Below are positions 18,211 to 26,377 of a DNA stretch of 64,000 bases, one piece after another. Below the pieces are notes generated by a model. It was not told the origin of the DNA. It did not search any database and worked only from the letters and a program-made list of their open reading frames with translations. The stretch is from CAWDVK01 sp963805715 (lineage in GTDB: Bacteria > Actinomycetota > Actinomycetes > Streptosporangiales > Streptosporangiaceae), in NCBI GenBank assembly GCA_963805715.1, contig CAWDVK010000017.1, positions 248,001 through 312,000 of the forward strand, in the 5' to 3' direction. A program made the translations under genes and the position numbers. How positions within the stretch are numbered: position 1 is the stretch's first letter; each line of letters begins with the position of its first letter.

Positions 18211-19454
18211 GCTGGCTCCCGGGTTAGCTGGAGCTGGCTTACGCCGAGGTAGCCGCTGCGGAAGCCGGCCTCGCTGTAGGCGAGGTAGAACTCCCACATG
18301 CGGCGGAAGGTCTCGTCGAAGCCCTGGGCGTGGACGCGGGGCCACTGGCCGAGGAAGCGTTCCCGCCACAGGTGCAGGGTCCGGGCGTAGTGCGCCCGGA
18401 GCTCGCGCTGCCGCGTCACGCGCAGCGTGGTGTGGGCCGCGAGGGCGTCGTCGACCGCCTGCAGGGACGGGATGATGCCGCCGGGGAAGATGTACTTCTG
18501 GATCCAGCTGAAGCTGCGCCGGGTGGCGAGGAAACGCTCGTGGTCCATGGTGATTGCCTGGATGGCGGCCCTGCCGCCGGGAGCGAGGAGCCGGTCAAGG
18601 GCCGCGAAGTAGGTGGGCCAGTAGGCCTCCCCGACGGCCTCGATCATCTCGACGCTAACGATGGCGTCGTACTCGCCGTCGACCTCGCGGTAGTCCTGCA
18701 CCCGCACCTCGGCGAGCCCGGACAGGCCGGCGGCTTCCACCCGCTCACGGGCCAGCAGCATCTGCTCGCGGGACAGGGTGATCGTCGTGACGCGGGCACC
18801 TCGTTGCGCTGCGCGGATGGCGAGTGTGCCCCATCCGGTGCCGATCTCCAGCAGCCGGGTGCCGCTGCGTACGCCGGCGAGGTCGAGGATCCCGTCGATC
18901 TTGCGCAGCTGTGCCTCCTCGAGCTGGGTTGCGGTCTCCACGGGCTCGCTCTGGTCGAACCACGCCGAGGAATAGGTCATCGTCTGGTCCAGGAAGGCGG
19001 CGAACAGGTCGTTGCTCAAGTCGTAGTGAGCGGCGATGTTGCTGCGCGCACCATCAAGGGTGTTCTCGTGGTCGGTGGGGACGCGCCTGTCGATGAAGAC
19101 ACGCAGCCGCTGCAGGGCCGGAGGAATCAGCGTGGTTAGCCGCGAGGCGAAGGATGTCAGCAGGTCGGCCAGGTCGGTGCCGGGCCCGGCCCGCCAGTCC
19201 CCGGCCATGTAGGCCTCACCGAACCCGATCTTCGCGTCGCGGCCCAGCCGGGCGAAGAACGCCGCAGGGCGAACGACCTCCAATTCGGGCCATGCCAGCG
19301 ACCCTGCTCCGAGCACCCGGCCGTCGGGGTAGGTCACGCGGACAGGGACCCGCCGGACGGCACGCTCGAAGATCATCTGTGCGATCGTGGCTCTGAGCGG
19401 CGCCCGTGGCGGGGTGGCGGCGGTGGGCCACCTGATGATGGTGGAGACGGTCAT
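18207..19454 (-). CDS. cyclopropane-fatty-acyl-phospholipid synthase-like methyltransferase
   Basis: 415 residues. The C-terminal half is a SAM-dependent methyltransferase with LLEIGTGWGTLAIRAAQRGARVTTITLS, SVEMIEAVGEAYWPTYF and the family segments HYDLSNDLFAAFLDQTMTYSSAWF and FSWIQKYIFPGGIIPSL. It transfers methyl or methylene groups to double bonds of phospholipid acyl chains. The DUF1365-FAD oxidoreductase partners seen here also accompany such enzymes in light-induced and furan-fatty-acid loci, so methylated or modified unsaturated lipids are the likely product. ATG at 19454, 2 bp after the DUF1365 stop. Confidence 0.9.
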   Translation of the reverse strand: MTVSTIIRWPTAATPPRAPLRATIAQMIFERAVRRVPVRVTYPDGRVLGAGSLAWPELEVVRPAAFFARLGRDAKIGFGEAYMAGDWRAGPGTDLADLLTSFASRLTTLIPPALQRLRVFIDRRVPTDHENTLDGARSNIAAHYDLSNDLFAAFLDQTMTYSSAWFDQSEPVETATQLEEAQLRKIDGILDLAGVRSGTRLLEIGTGWGTLAIRAAQRGARVTTITLSREQMLLARERVEAAGLSGLAEVRVQDYREVDGEYDAIVSVEMIEAVGEAYWPTYFAALDRLLAPGGRAAIQAITMDHERFLATRRSFSWIQKYIFPGGIIPSLQAVDDALAAHTTLRVTRQRELRAHYARTLHLWRERFLGQWPRVHAQGFDETFRRMWEFYLAYSEAGFRSGYLGVSQLQLTREPA

Positions 19455-19456
19455 GG

Positions 19457-20248
19457 TCAGACCCCTTCCTGCCGGATGTGATGTGGTCGAGGGCGGACGG
19501 GCAGGCCACGAAGCCACAGCCAGATGCCGTGCACCCGGATCAGGGCCGAGACCCGCTGGGGCATGAGGGGCTGGCGGAGGAGCCGGCGGGCCAGGTTCCG
19601 GCTGGTGGCGGGCTCGGGCCGGCCCCTGAAGGCCGCGCTGAACGCCACGGCATCGTGGCGTCGCAGCGTCACGGTCGTGGCGACAATGTCCGGCCTCAGG
19701 GTGAACCGCAGTTCGTAGGTGCCGCTGACGTCGAAGAACGGGGAGACGTGGAAGGCCTTGCCGGTCACGGCGACCCCCGCCTCGTCTGGCCGCAGGAGGT
19801 AGGCGTGCCGCTCGCCGTAGGTGCTGTGGACCTCCGCGACGACACACACGAGCCGCCCGCTGCTGTCGTAGCACCAGAAGACCGAGAGCGGGTCGAACAC
19901 GTGGCCCAGGACCCGGGCGCTGGCCAGCATGAGCACCCGTCCCCGCTCACCGAGGTCGATGCCGCCCCGCGCCAGGTAGTTCTCGATGTTGCCCTTGATC
20001 GGCAGGCCGGGGTCGCCGAGGTGGTCAGCGCTGCTGAACTGCGCGAACGCCCGCAGGTGCCAGGGCTGGCGGGGGAGTGAGTCCAGGTCGACCAGCCACT
20101 GGTAGACCCGGTGCCGGAAGGCATGCCGCACCGGCCCGGGGCGCCGGTGCGTGACCTGGCCGACGACCAGGGCTGGCAGCTGGGGGAGCTGGGGCAGCTG
20201 CGGGCGGGCGGGCGCGGACGCCGACGTGAGGAGCGAGCCCGTGCTCAC
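19457..20248 (-). CDS. DUF1365 family protein
   Basis: 263 residues. Family blocks: RHRVYQWLVDLDSLPRQPWHLRAFAQF, VLGHVFDPLSVFWCYD, HSTYGERHAYLL and FHVSPFFDVSGTYELRF. DUF1365 proteins are nearly always encoded between an FAD amine-oxidase-like protein and a CFA-type methyltransferase, as here, and are presumed to act on the same lipid substrate. The GTG at 20248 overlaps the upstream stop by GTGA and is preferred over a longer start at 20314. Confidence 0.9.
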   Translation of the reverse strand: MSTGSLLTSASAPARPQLPQLPQLPALVVGQVTHRRPGPVRHAFRHRVYQWLVDLDSLPRQPWHLRAFAQFSSADHLGDPGLPIKGNIENYLARGGIDLGERGRVLMLASARVLGHVFDPLSVFWCYDSSGRLVCVVAEVHSTYGERHAYLLRPDEAGVAVTGKAFHVSPFFDVSGTYELRFTLRPDIVATTVTLRRHDAVAFSAAFRGRPEPATSRNLARRLLRQPLMPQRVSALIRVHGIWLWLRGLPVRPRPHHIRQEGV

Positions 20249-21582
20249 CAGGCCACTCCGAAGTGCCGGGCGGCCTCGACACCGGAGCGGCACCCGTCCT
20301 CGTGGAAGCCCCACCCGTGGTAGGCGCCGGCGTACACGGTGCTATCAGTGGCAAGGCCACCGAGCTGCGACTGCGCGCGGACCGCCTCGGGCGTGTAGAT
20401 CGGGTGCTCGTAGTCCATCGTCGCCACGATGGACTCCGGGTCGAGGCGTTCGCGGTCGTTGAGCGTGACCAGGAAGTCCTGGGCGGCACGGTGTCCCTGG
20501 AGCCGGTTCATCCAGTACGTCACCACGGCGGGCTGGCCGGGCCGGTGGCAGGACGTCATCCGGTAGTTCCAGCAGGCCCGGGCCTGCGCGGCATCCGGCA
20601 GGACCGAGCGGTCGGTGTGCAGCACGGTAACGTTGTGCGAGTAGCCGAACTGCTTGAGAGTGGTGACCTCCGCATCGCTCGGGTCGGCGAGCAGGCCGAG
20701 GGCCTGGTCGGCGTGGGTCGCGATGACGACGCGGTCCACGCGGGTGATCCGCCCGGTGACGTCCCGGATCTCGACGGCGCCCGCGCGGCGGGTGACGTCG
20801 GTGACGGCATGGGACGCGCGAACGTCCTGCAGCAGCCGGGCGAGCCGGTCAACATAGACCCGTGACCCGCTGGCGACGGTGTACCACTGGGGTGCCCCGC
20901 CGATCCGGAGCATGCCGTGATGATCGAGGAACCGGAACAGGTAGCGCGCCGGGTAGGTCAGCGTCGCCTCCCGCCCGGCGGACCACACGCACGAGACGAC
21001 CGGAACGGCGTAGTGGGCGACGAAGTAGCCGCTGAACCCCTCCCGCGCCAGGAACTCGCCGTAGGTCGTGAGATCTTCCTCGTCCGTCGTGCGCAGGAAG
21101 GCCAAGGCGCGCCGGCGGAACCGCCTGACCTGCCACAGCATCCGGAGGAACCGGGCGTCGGCGAGGCGGCGTGGCTGGGCGAACACGCCGCGCAGCCCGC
21201 GGCCGCCGGCATACTCCAGCCCGCACCCCTCGCAGCGGACGCTCATGCTCATCTCGGCGGGACGCACCTGGATGTCCAGCTCGCCGAAGAGCTTGCGCAG
21301 CCAGGGATAGGTCACGTCGTTGTGGACGATGAACCCGCTGTCCACAGCGAGCCGCCGGCCATCCGAATCCGTGACGTCGTGGGTGTGCGCGTGGCCGCCG
21401 AGGCGGTCCTCCGCCTCGAAAAGGGTGACGTCGTGGGTGCCGGAGAGCAGGTAGGCCGCGGTCAGGCCGGAGACCCCCGCGCCGATCACGGCCACGGACG
21501 GCCGCCGTGCGTCCGCGGCCGTGCCGTGCTCCGGGGGAGCGGAGCCGGCGGCGGTCGCCGGGCCGTTGGCGCAGGAGCCCAT
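20245..21582 (-). CDS. FAD-dependent NAD(P)-binding oxidoreductase (amine-oxidase/desaturase-like)
   Basis: 445 residues. Dinucleotide motif VAVIGAGVSGLTAAYLLSGTHDVTLFEAEDRLGGHAHT near residue 30, VDSGFIVHNDVTYPWLRKLFGEL, and a C-terminal FAD-contact block STVYAGAYHGWGFHEDGCRSGVEAA. It is the first gene of a leftward operon with DUF1365, a CFA-like methyltransferase, SRPBCC and TspO. Homologues in such clusters oxidise or desaturate membrane fatty acids. It is divergent from the CarH-like regulator, with tandem 11-bp repeats in the 96-bp gap; regulation by that protein is strongly suggested. Confidence 0.9.
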   Translation of the reverse strand: MGSCANGPATAAGSAPPEHGTAADARRPSVAVIGAGVSGLTAAYLLSGTHDVTLFEAEDRLGGHAHTHDVTDSDGRRLAVDSGFIVHNDVTYPWLRKLFGELDIQVRPAEMSMSVRCEGCGLEYAGGRGLRGVFAQPRRLADARFLRMLWQVRRFRRRALAFLRTTDEEDLTTYGEFLAREGFSGYFVAHYAVPVVSCVWSAGREATLTYPARYLFRFLDHHGMLRIGGAPQWYTVASGSRVYVDRLARLLQDVRASHAVTDVTRRAGAVEIRDVTGRITRVDRVVIATHADQALGLLADPSDAEVTTLKQFGYSHNVTVLHTDRSVLPDAAQARACWNYRMTSCHRPGQPAVVTYWMNRLQGHRAAQDFLVTLNDRERLDPESIVATMDYEHPIYTPEAVRAQSQLGGLATDSTVYAGAYHGWGFHEDGCRSGVEAARHFGVAW

Positions 21583-21590
21583 GATGTTCA

Positions 21591-21612
21591 GCCTCTGTCT
21601 AGGGTTTGTCTA
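21591..21612 (-). promoter_or_regulatory. CarH-type operator half, two 11-bp direct repeats
   Basis: On the minus strand TAGACAAACCC is followed at once by TAGACAGAGGC, and a weaker TGAACATCATG overlaps the start codon of the FAD oxidoreductase gene. The TnnACA pattern recurs every 11 bp. It lies in the 5' leader of the leftward operon. Confidence 0.65.
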
Positions 21613-21637
21613 AGAGCGACGGTAGGCCTTCGCGGCC

Positions 21638-21670
21638 AGTCTTGTCAAATGTCTGTCGAAATATCGTAGA
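21638..21670 (-). promoter_or_regulatory. CarH-type operator, three 11-bp direct repeats over divergent promoters
   Basis: On the minus strand: TCTACGATATT, TCGACAGACAT, TTGACAAGACT, contiguous 11-bp units with consensus TnnACannnnT. The TTGACA is a good -35 for the leftward operon. On the plus strand the set ends at a -10-like TAGAGT, 9 bp before the regulator's ATG. The same arrangement with the same spacing occurs at 26337-26369. Confidence 0.75.
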
Positions 21671-21678
21671 GTGTCGGC

Positions 21679-22581
21679 ATGGACACTCCCGAAGGCCCCC
21701 CGCTGCTGCGCATCGGTGAGCTGAGCCGGCGCCTCGGCGTGAGCGACCACGTGCTGCGGGCGTGGGAGAGCCGCTACGGCCTCCTGCAGCCGGTGCGCTC
21801 AGCGGGCGGCTTCCGGTTGTACTCCGGGGCGGACGAGTCGCGGGTCCGCCGGATGCAGGCCCACCTCGCCCGCGGGCTGTCGGCCGCCGAGGCGGCGCGA
21901 GCGGCGCTCGGGGAGGACAACGGGGCCCAGGCGGGCCTCGGCCGGGCCGCCGGGCCGCGCCGCGCCGCGCCGGCGGCGGGTGAGCTGTCCGGTGACCTCC
22001 GGCAGGCCCTCGACGCCTTCGACGAGCCAGCCGCCCAGGCAGTCCTGGACCGGCTCGTGTCCGACCTCTCCCTGACGGCGGTGCTCCGCGACGTCGTGGT
22101 GCCCTATCTCACCGAGCTCGGGGAGCGCTGGGAGCGCGGAACGGCCAGCGTCGCCCAGGAGCACTTCGCCAGCAACGTCATCCGCGGGCGGCTCGCCGGG
22201 CTGGCCCGGGGCTGGGGGAACGGGCACGGCCCCCGCGCCGTCCTGGCCTGCCCCCCCGGCGAGCTGCACGACCTGGCGCTGATCGTCTTCGGCATCGTGC
22301 TCAACCGCAACGGGTGGCGGATCGACTACCTCGGGACGGACACCCCGGTCGACGAGCTGGCGCGGACGGTCGACGCGAGGCCCCCGGACCTCGTCGTCCT
22401 GGCCGCCACCGTCCCGGAGAACCTCAAGCCCCACGCTACCCAGCTCACCGCGCTCGCCCGGCGCGCCCCGCTCGCCCTCGCCGGACCCGGCGCCACGCCG
22501 CAGATCGCCGCCGCCGCAAGGGCACGGCTGCTCACCGGCGACCCGGTCACCGCGGCCGAGAATACTGAGTGGCCGCGGTGA
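21679..22581 (+). CDS. B12-binding MerR-family photoreceptor-type regulator (CarH/LitR), copy 1
   Basis: 300 residues. An N-terminal MerR helix-turn-helix (about 9-75: RIGELSRRLGVSDHVLRAWESRYG) is followed by a helical-bundle and Rossmann cobalamin-binding domain. The light-sensing signature W-x9-EH is present as Trp151, Glu161, His162, and the lower axial-ligand candidate His197 is in PPGELHDLAL. In characterised CarH proteins adenosylcobalamin makes a dark DNA-binding tetramer that light breaks up. The ATG at 21679 has no ribosome site and lies directly after the promoter, so the mRNA is probably leaderless. About 75-80% similar to the copy at 26378. Confidence 0.93.
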   Translation: MDTPEGPPLLRIGELSRRLGVSDHVLRAWESRYGLLQPVRSAGGFRLYSGADESRVRRMQAHLARGLSAAEAARAALGEDNGAQAGLGRAAGPRRAAPAAGELSGDLRQALDAFDEPAAQAVLDRLVSDLSLTAVLRDVVVPYLTELGERWERGTASVAQEHFASNVIRGRLAGLARGWGNGHGPRAVLACPPGELHDLALIVFGIVLNRNGWRIDYLGTDTPVDELARTVDARPPDLVVLAATVPENLKPHATQLTALARRAPLALAGPGATPQIAAAARARLLTGDPVTAAENTEWPR

Positions 22582-22670
22582 ACGCGCTCGCGGGCGGCGC
22601 CTCCTGCTCGTGGGCAGCCGGCCGTGCCCCGCCCTGGCCGAAAACCGGCCAGGAGCTGGCCGCGACAACA
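22578..22670 (+). pseudogene. remnant of NAD(P)H-binding SDR gene after regulator copy 1
   Basis: The DNA from 22569 (GTGGCCGCGGTGAA...) aligns base for base, with small indels, to the start of the intact SDR gene that follows regulator copy 2 at 27271, including the same GTGA overlap with the regulator stop. Similarity fades after about 100 bp. It shows that the regulator-SDR pair was duplicated as a unit and that this copy then lost its SDR. Confidence 0.75.
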
Positions 22671-22689
22671 CACCACCCCGGCTGCTACA

Positions 22690-23166
22690 ACGGCGCCAGT
22701 AGTCCATCCACGGTGACGTGCACGACAGGGCCAGCAGGGCCAGCAGACCGAGCACGGAAGCCACCGTCCCGGCGGGACAGTGATCTGCTTGGAGAGCATG
22801 ACCCGCAGGTGCGGCCACTGCCCACCGCCACGACCAGTACGAACGAGGTGATGCTGGCCCACAAGATCGGCCCGGTCCCCAGAGCCCCGGTGCAGGCGCA
22901 AAAGACGGCGACGATGGCCGCCCCCCCAGGATCGCCTCCCCTAGCGCGGCCCACGCCACCCGCCGGACCTCATGCAGCAGGACCGCCGCCGCCCCGGCAA
23001 CGACCACCGGGACGACCAGCAGCTTGGTGTGTTCCCACACACTCTCGTTGACGGGACTGACCAGCCCGGCCAGCGCGTTATGTCCCGACCAGCCGTAAAC
23101 GAAGTGCAGTAGCGTGCCCGCGACGACGATCGCCACTCCGGCGGCGATGGCCAGCCTGCGCTCCAC
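22690..23166 (-). pseudogene. DUF6512-like membrane protein, several frameshifts
   Basis: The 5' end is open: MERRLAIAAGVAIVVAGTLLHFVYGWSGHNALAGLVSPVNESVWEHTKLLVVP. Hydrophobic coding continues in other frames (AAIVAVFCACTGALGTGPILWASITSFVLVVAVG; WPHLRVMLSKQITV; LGLLALLALSCTSPWMDYW). At least three frame changes are needed to join these, so it is a true decayed gene and not a single error. The intact protein would have about five membrane helices. The family name is from recall of the WEHTKLLVVP and SPWMDYW blocks. Confidence 0.7.
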
Positions 23167-23293
23167 CCCTCAGCGTCGCATGATCCGATGTGTCCCGCTT
23201 CGCCGGCCCAGGCTGGTTTGCTGCCTGCAACGGCACGTGGGCGCTGGCTGTGTCCTCTTGGCCTTGGCGCGGGACTCTGCGGCTGCCTCGCAG

Positions 23294-23878
23294 TTACTCC
23301 TCGATGGGTTGCACGACCTCGTTCCGCCGGAGGAACCAAGGCGTCCAGGGCGGGTTGAAGCGGGCATAACGCACTGGGCCGGCTGGGCGGAGGCCTGCCG
23401 CGACGACGGCTTGGCGGAGCGCCGCCCCGCGTTCCTCGAACTCCTTACGAGTCCACCGGCCGGAGAACCGCACCGCTGCCGCCAGCTGCTGCGGGATCTG
23501 CCGGGTTCGCACCCGGGCATCGTCGGGCGCCGGCAGCGTCTGGGCGGTGAAGTGCGACGGCATCACGAACTGCACCAGGTAGCTGCCGGGCCGGCCGGCG
23601 GCCTGCTGCACCACCGGTGCCGTCATGGCGATCTTTTCCGGGCCGGCCTCTTGCTGGGTGACCGGCGCGGTCATCGCGATCTGGCGGCGCGCCCGGTTCG
23701 CGCCGTTGATGAACCTCGCGAGCGGGCGGAACGCACGGCTGGGTGCCTCATCGAACGAGCCGTTCACCTCGATCTCGGCCACCAGGTGCGCCGGATAGCG
23801 GCGTAGCTCGAACCCGTCCCGGCGATCCACTACCTCATACGGCTGCTGCCCGGTCTCATACGGCTGCTGCCCGGTCAT
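23294..23878 (-). CDS. SOUL family heme-binding protein
   Basis: 194 residues. Family pattern: YEVVDRRDGFELRRYPAHLVAEIEVNGSFDEAPSRAFRPLARFINGANRARRQIAMTAPVTQQ and a C-terminal YARFNPPWTPWFLRRNEVVQPI. SOUL/HBP proteins bind heme or other tetrapyrroles. It is the last intact gene of the leftward operon under CarH-like copy 2, overlapping the SDR stop/start by ATGA. A heme or corrin link would match TspO in the sister operon. Confidence 0.9.
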   Translation of the reverse strand: MTGQQPYETGQQPYEVVDRRDGFELRRYPAHLVAEIEVNGSFDEAPSRAFRPLARFINGANRARRQIAMTAPVTQQEAGPEKIAMTAPVVQQAAGRPGSYLVQFVMPSHFTAQTLPAPDDARVRTRQIPQQLAAAVRFSGRWTRKEFEERGAALRQAVVAAGLRPAGPVRYARFNPPWTPWFLRRNEVVQPIEE

Positions 23879-24912
23879 CTCTGCCCCTGCGCAGGGATGT
23901 CATGCTCATCAGCCGCGCTATCCCGCCCTGCCTGTGCCAGCTTTGGTGAGTCCGTGGCGGTTGCCGCGGCCAGGTGATCCCAGAGCTTGCGTGCCGTGGC
24001 GGGGTCTTTCTCCCGTGTCCACGGCAGCGGGTGTTCGGGCCGGGCGCGCCGGTCGTGCCAGAACCGGCCGCTGCCCAGGCGCGCGTGAGGCGCGGTGGCC
24101 AGCCAGACGATCGTGTCGGCTCCCTGCTCGGGTGAGAGCAGGATCGGCCGGGTGACCCGCCGGAACCCGGGGAGCGCGGCGGCCACCCCTGGGGTGTCCA
24201 CCCAGCCGGGGTGCATGGCGTGGAAGGCGACGCCGGTCCCGGCGAGCCGGCGCGCCCATTCCCGGCTCAGCGCCACCTGAGCCCTTTTGGCCCGCGCGTA
24301 CGCGGTGACGCCCCCGTAATACGACCTGGGCAGTTGCAGGGTGGCCAGGTCGAGGCGCTGGGTGTACATCCCGCCCGAGGAGACGGTGATCACCCTGGAG
24401 GGGGCGGCGGCAAGCAGCGCGGGCATGAGCAGGGTCGTCAGCAGGAACGGCGCGGCCACCTGCCCGAGGATGGTCAGCTCGGTCCCGGCCCCGTCCGTGC
24501 GGAACTCGGGATGGATGACGCCGGCGTTATGGATGAGCACGTCGAGCTGGTCATGGGTGGCGCGGAACTGGCGGGCGAAGGCGCGGACGGCATCGAGGTC
24601 CTCGAGATCGGCCAGGCCATAGCTGATGGCCGTGCTGCCGGACGCAGCGGCGATGCCGCGCCTCGCCCGCTCCGCCCGGCCGCGATCCCGGGCGAGGAAG
24701 TGGACCGCCGCGCCCCGCCGGGCTAGCTCGACGGCCGCCGCGTACCCGATCCCGGACGTCGCACCGGTGATGATGATGGTCCGCCCGGCGGCTGGGTAGG
24801 CGTCGGTGAATTCGGGCAGCAGCCGGGACCGGACGGCCAGGCCGATCCGGGAAAAGCCAGGGACGACGCAGGCCTCCAGCGCGGCGTCCACCGCGGGCCC
24901 GAAGTGGGTCAC
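23875..24912 (-). CDS. short-chain dehydrogenase/reductase
   Basis: 345 residues from the GTG at 24912, which overlaps the SRPBCC stop (GTGA). An N-terminal extension of about 50 residues precedes the Rossmann motif IIITGATSGIGYAAAVELARRGA, NAGV (LIHNAGVIHPE), catalytic Ser in ITVSSGGMY, and Tyr/Lys in YARAKRAQVAL (YxxxK). It is an NAD(P)-dependent oxidoreductase with an unknown substrate. Middle of the copy-2 operon. Confidence 0.9.
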   Translation of the reverse strand: MTHFGPAVDAALEACVVPGFSRIGLAVRSRLLPEFTDAYPAAGRTIIITGATSGIGYAAAVELARRGAAVHFLARDRGRAERARRGIAAASGSTAISYGLADLEDLDAVRAFARQFRATHDQLDVLIHNAGVIHPEFRTDGAGTELTILGQVAAPFLLTTLLMPALLAAAPSRVITVSSGGMYTQRLDLATLQLPRSYYGGVTAYARAKRAQVALSREWARRLAGTGVAFHAMHPGWVDTPGVAAALPGFRRVTRPILLSPEQGADTIVWLATAPHARLGSGRFWHDRRARPEHPLPWTREKDPATARKLWDHLAAATATDSPKLAQAGRDSAADEHDIPAQGQR

Positions 24913-25424
24913 GGAGCGCCCCCCGGCCGCGGCGCCGTCCCGTTGGAGCTGACCGGTGCCCTGGGCGGTGCCGTGCTGCCTGGCAGTGGCGGGTGCCCGG
25001 ACAGAACCCGGCCAAGCCCGGCAGCCGCCCGCTCCGCCACGCCGCGGAAGCCTGCCCGCAGGGTGGGGTCGAGCGCCTGCAGCGGGCCCCGCAGCCGCAC
25101 CTCGGCCTGATAGCTGACCGTCGAGCCGTCCGCGGCGCCCGTCACCATGATCCGGTCCGTGGATCGCAGAACGACATTGGTGGCGTGCAGGAGCACCTCT
25201 CGGTCCGGCACGAACCTGATGACCTTGTAGGTCAGGGGCATGCGCACCCCCGGGAACGGCACCACCAGCCGGAAGCGGCTGCCGGTCTTGACCGGGCCGG
25301 GATCCAGCTGCTGCCCGGCGAGCACACCCGCGTCCCATTCCGCCGCATTGCTGAAGGTCGCCAGGTACCCGAACGTCTCCGGGGCTGAACTCCGCGACTC
25401 CACGGCCGCATGGTGGTAGGCCAT
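24909..25424 (-). CDS. SRPBCC family (START-like) protein
   Basis: 171 residues from the ATG at 25424, with GAGGAG eight bases upstream. The fold is shown by HHAAVESRSSAPETFGYLATFSNAAEWDAGVLAGQQLDPGPVKTGSRF and a C-terminal helix. Probably binds a lipid or an isoprenoid-like ligand; the function is unknown. It differs in sequence from the SRPBCC protein at 17547, but each CarH-linked operon has one. Confidence 0.85.
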   Translation of the reverse strand: MAYHHAAVESRSSAPETFGYLATFSNAAEWDAGVLAGQQLDPGPVKTGSRFRLVVPFPGVRMPLTYKVIRFVPDREVLLHATNVVLRSTDRIMVTGAADGSTVSYQAEVRLRGPLQALDPTLRAGFRGVAERAAAGLGRVLSGHPPLPGSTAPPRAPVSSNGTAPRPGGAP

Positions 25425-25621
25425 CTCTGAACTCCTCTTCTCTCTCCTGGTCAAACGCGCTCCTGGTCAAGCGCGCTTGGATCTGGGGAAGCGCTGGCAG
25501 TCACGTTTCCTGTCGGGCTGGGCAGCGGAGTGCGCCATCGTGCAGGCCAGCGGCGGGCTGGCGCTATGCGAACGCAGGTGGCGAGCCGCTGCACCAGCCC
25601 GCCGCGATCCGTCTGCGGGCC

Positions 25622-26251
25622 TTAGAACCGAAGAAGAGTCTTGGCGGTGCCCAGCTTGAGCCCAGCGGAGAACAGCTTGGTTCCCAGCGCGGCATTGAGC
25701 GCCTTCGCCGCGGCCGAGGTGAGCTTGAGGCCGATTCCCCGCGCGGTGACGATGTGCTTGCCCGCCATGAGCTTGGCGTGCGACAGGTCAAGGCCGAACA
25801 GCGGCACGCGTACCTTCGGGTTCCCGTTCACGATCCCGGTTAGGTCAGCGTGGGTCAGGTCGATGGTGAACCGGCTGACCTCGATCTTCTTGCCGTTCTT
25901 CACGTTGACGAACAGGATCCCGCCGCTGTGATAGATGTTGCCGCCGAGCGGGCTGAGGGTCACTCGGCCCCCCGTCACCGGGAACGTGAACCGCACCGCT
26001 GGGCCGCTCTTGAGCGACAGCACCGATTCGCGGCCTGGCCAGATCGCGTGCGGCACAATGCCGTTCTTCAGCAGCGCCGGCGCGATGCCAGGCGCCGTGG
26101 TGACCGCGGTGGCTCCGCCCCGCAGGTGCACGCCCGCAGCGGCCTGAGCCCCCGCACGCTGTGACGTTGCTGCTGACGCCGCCGTGGCGACGGAGCCTGC
26201 CAGCAGGCCCGCGATCGCTGTGGCTGCCGCCAGATACCTAAACTCTCGCAT
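25622..26251 (-). CDS. secreted protein, HtaA-like beta-rich domain (tentative)
   Basis: 209 residues. A clear signal peptide (MREFRYLAAATAIAGLLAGSVATAASA) is followed by a beta-rich domain with RFTFPVTGGRVTLSPLGGNIYHSGGILF and a C-terminal helix-turn LTSAAAKALNAALGTKLFSAGLKLGTA. The pattern resembles HtaA-type extracellular heme-binding domains, but I cannot confirm this. It is the first gene of the leftward operon from CarH-like copy 2. The leader contains two to three 11-bp repeats and a small GCCCCG/CGGGGC hairpin (26266-26283). A GGAGGGAG ribosome site precedes the ATG. Confidence 0.65.
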   Translation of the reverse strand: MREFRYLAAATAIAGLLAGSVATAASAATSQRAGAQAAAGVHLRGGATAVTTAPGIAPALLKNGIVPHAIWPGRESVLSLKSGPAVRFTFPVTGGRVTLSPLGGNIYHSGGILFVNVKNGKKIEVSRFTIDLTHADLTGIVNGNPKVRVPLFGLDLSHAKLMAGKHIVTARGIGLKLTSAAAKALNAALGTKLFSAGLKLGTAKTLLRF

Positions 26252-26280
26252 GCCTTCTCCCTCCGGCCCCGCTAGTACGG

Positions 26281-26313
26281 GGCTTCGTCTAGATTTCGTC
26301 TAGAGTCCGTCGA
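26281..26313 (-). promoter_or_regulatory. CarH-type operator, three 11-bp direct repeats in leader
   Basis: On the minus strand: TCGACGGACTC, TAGACGAAATC, TAGACGAAGCC, contiguous. It is the counterpart of the repeats at 21591-21612 and lies about 30-60 bp upstream of the secreted-protein start. Confidence 0.65.
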
Positions 26314-26336
26314 GAAATAGCCTCGCCTACTCGCAA

Positions 26337-26369
26337 AGGAATGTCAAATTACTGTCGAAAGAATGTATA
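26337..26369 (-). promoter_or_regulatory. CarH-type operator, three 11-bp direct repeats over divergent promoters
   Basis: On the minus strand: TATACATTCTT, TCGACAGTAAT, TTGACATTCCT, each fitting TnnACAnnnnT with an 11-bp period. It overlaps a leftward -35 (TTGACA) and a rightward -10 (TATAGT at 26366-26371), and ends 9 bp before the regulator ATG, exactly as at locus 1. Confidence 0.8.
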
Positions 26370-26377
26370 GTGTTCTC

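Noticed and set aside
18207..19874. Longer start for the CFA-like methyltransferase
   Set aside because: The upstream 140 codons are the out-of-frame image of the DUF1365 gene; the ATG at 19454 immediately follows its stop.
21799..23166. 455-codon minus-strand protein
   Set aside because: Only its first 85 or so residues are protein-like (DUF6512 remnant); the rest is antisense to the CarH-like regulator.
23875..25470. 531-codon version of the SDR
   Set aside because: The first 185 codons are the shadow of the SRPBCC gene in another frame; the GTG at 24912 overlaps that gene's stop.
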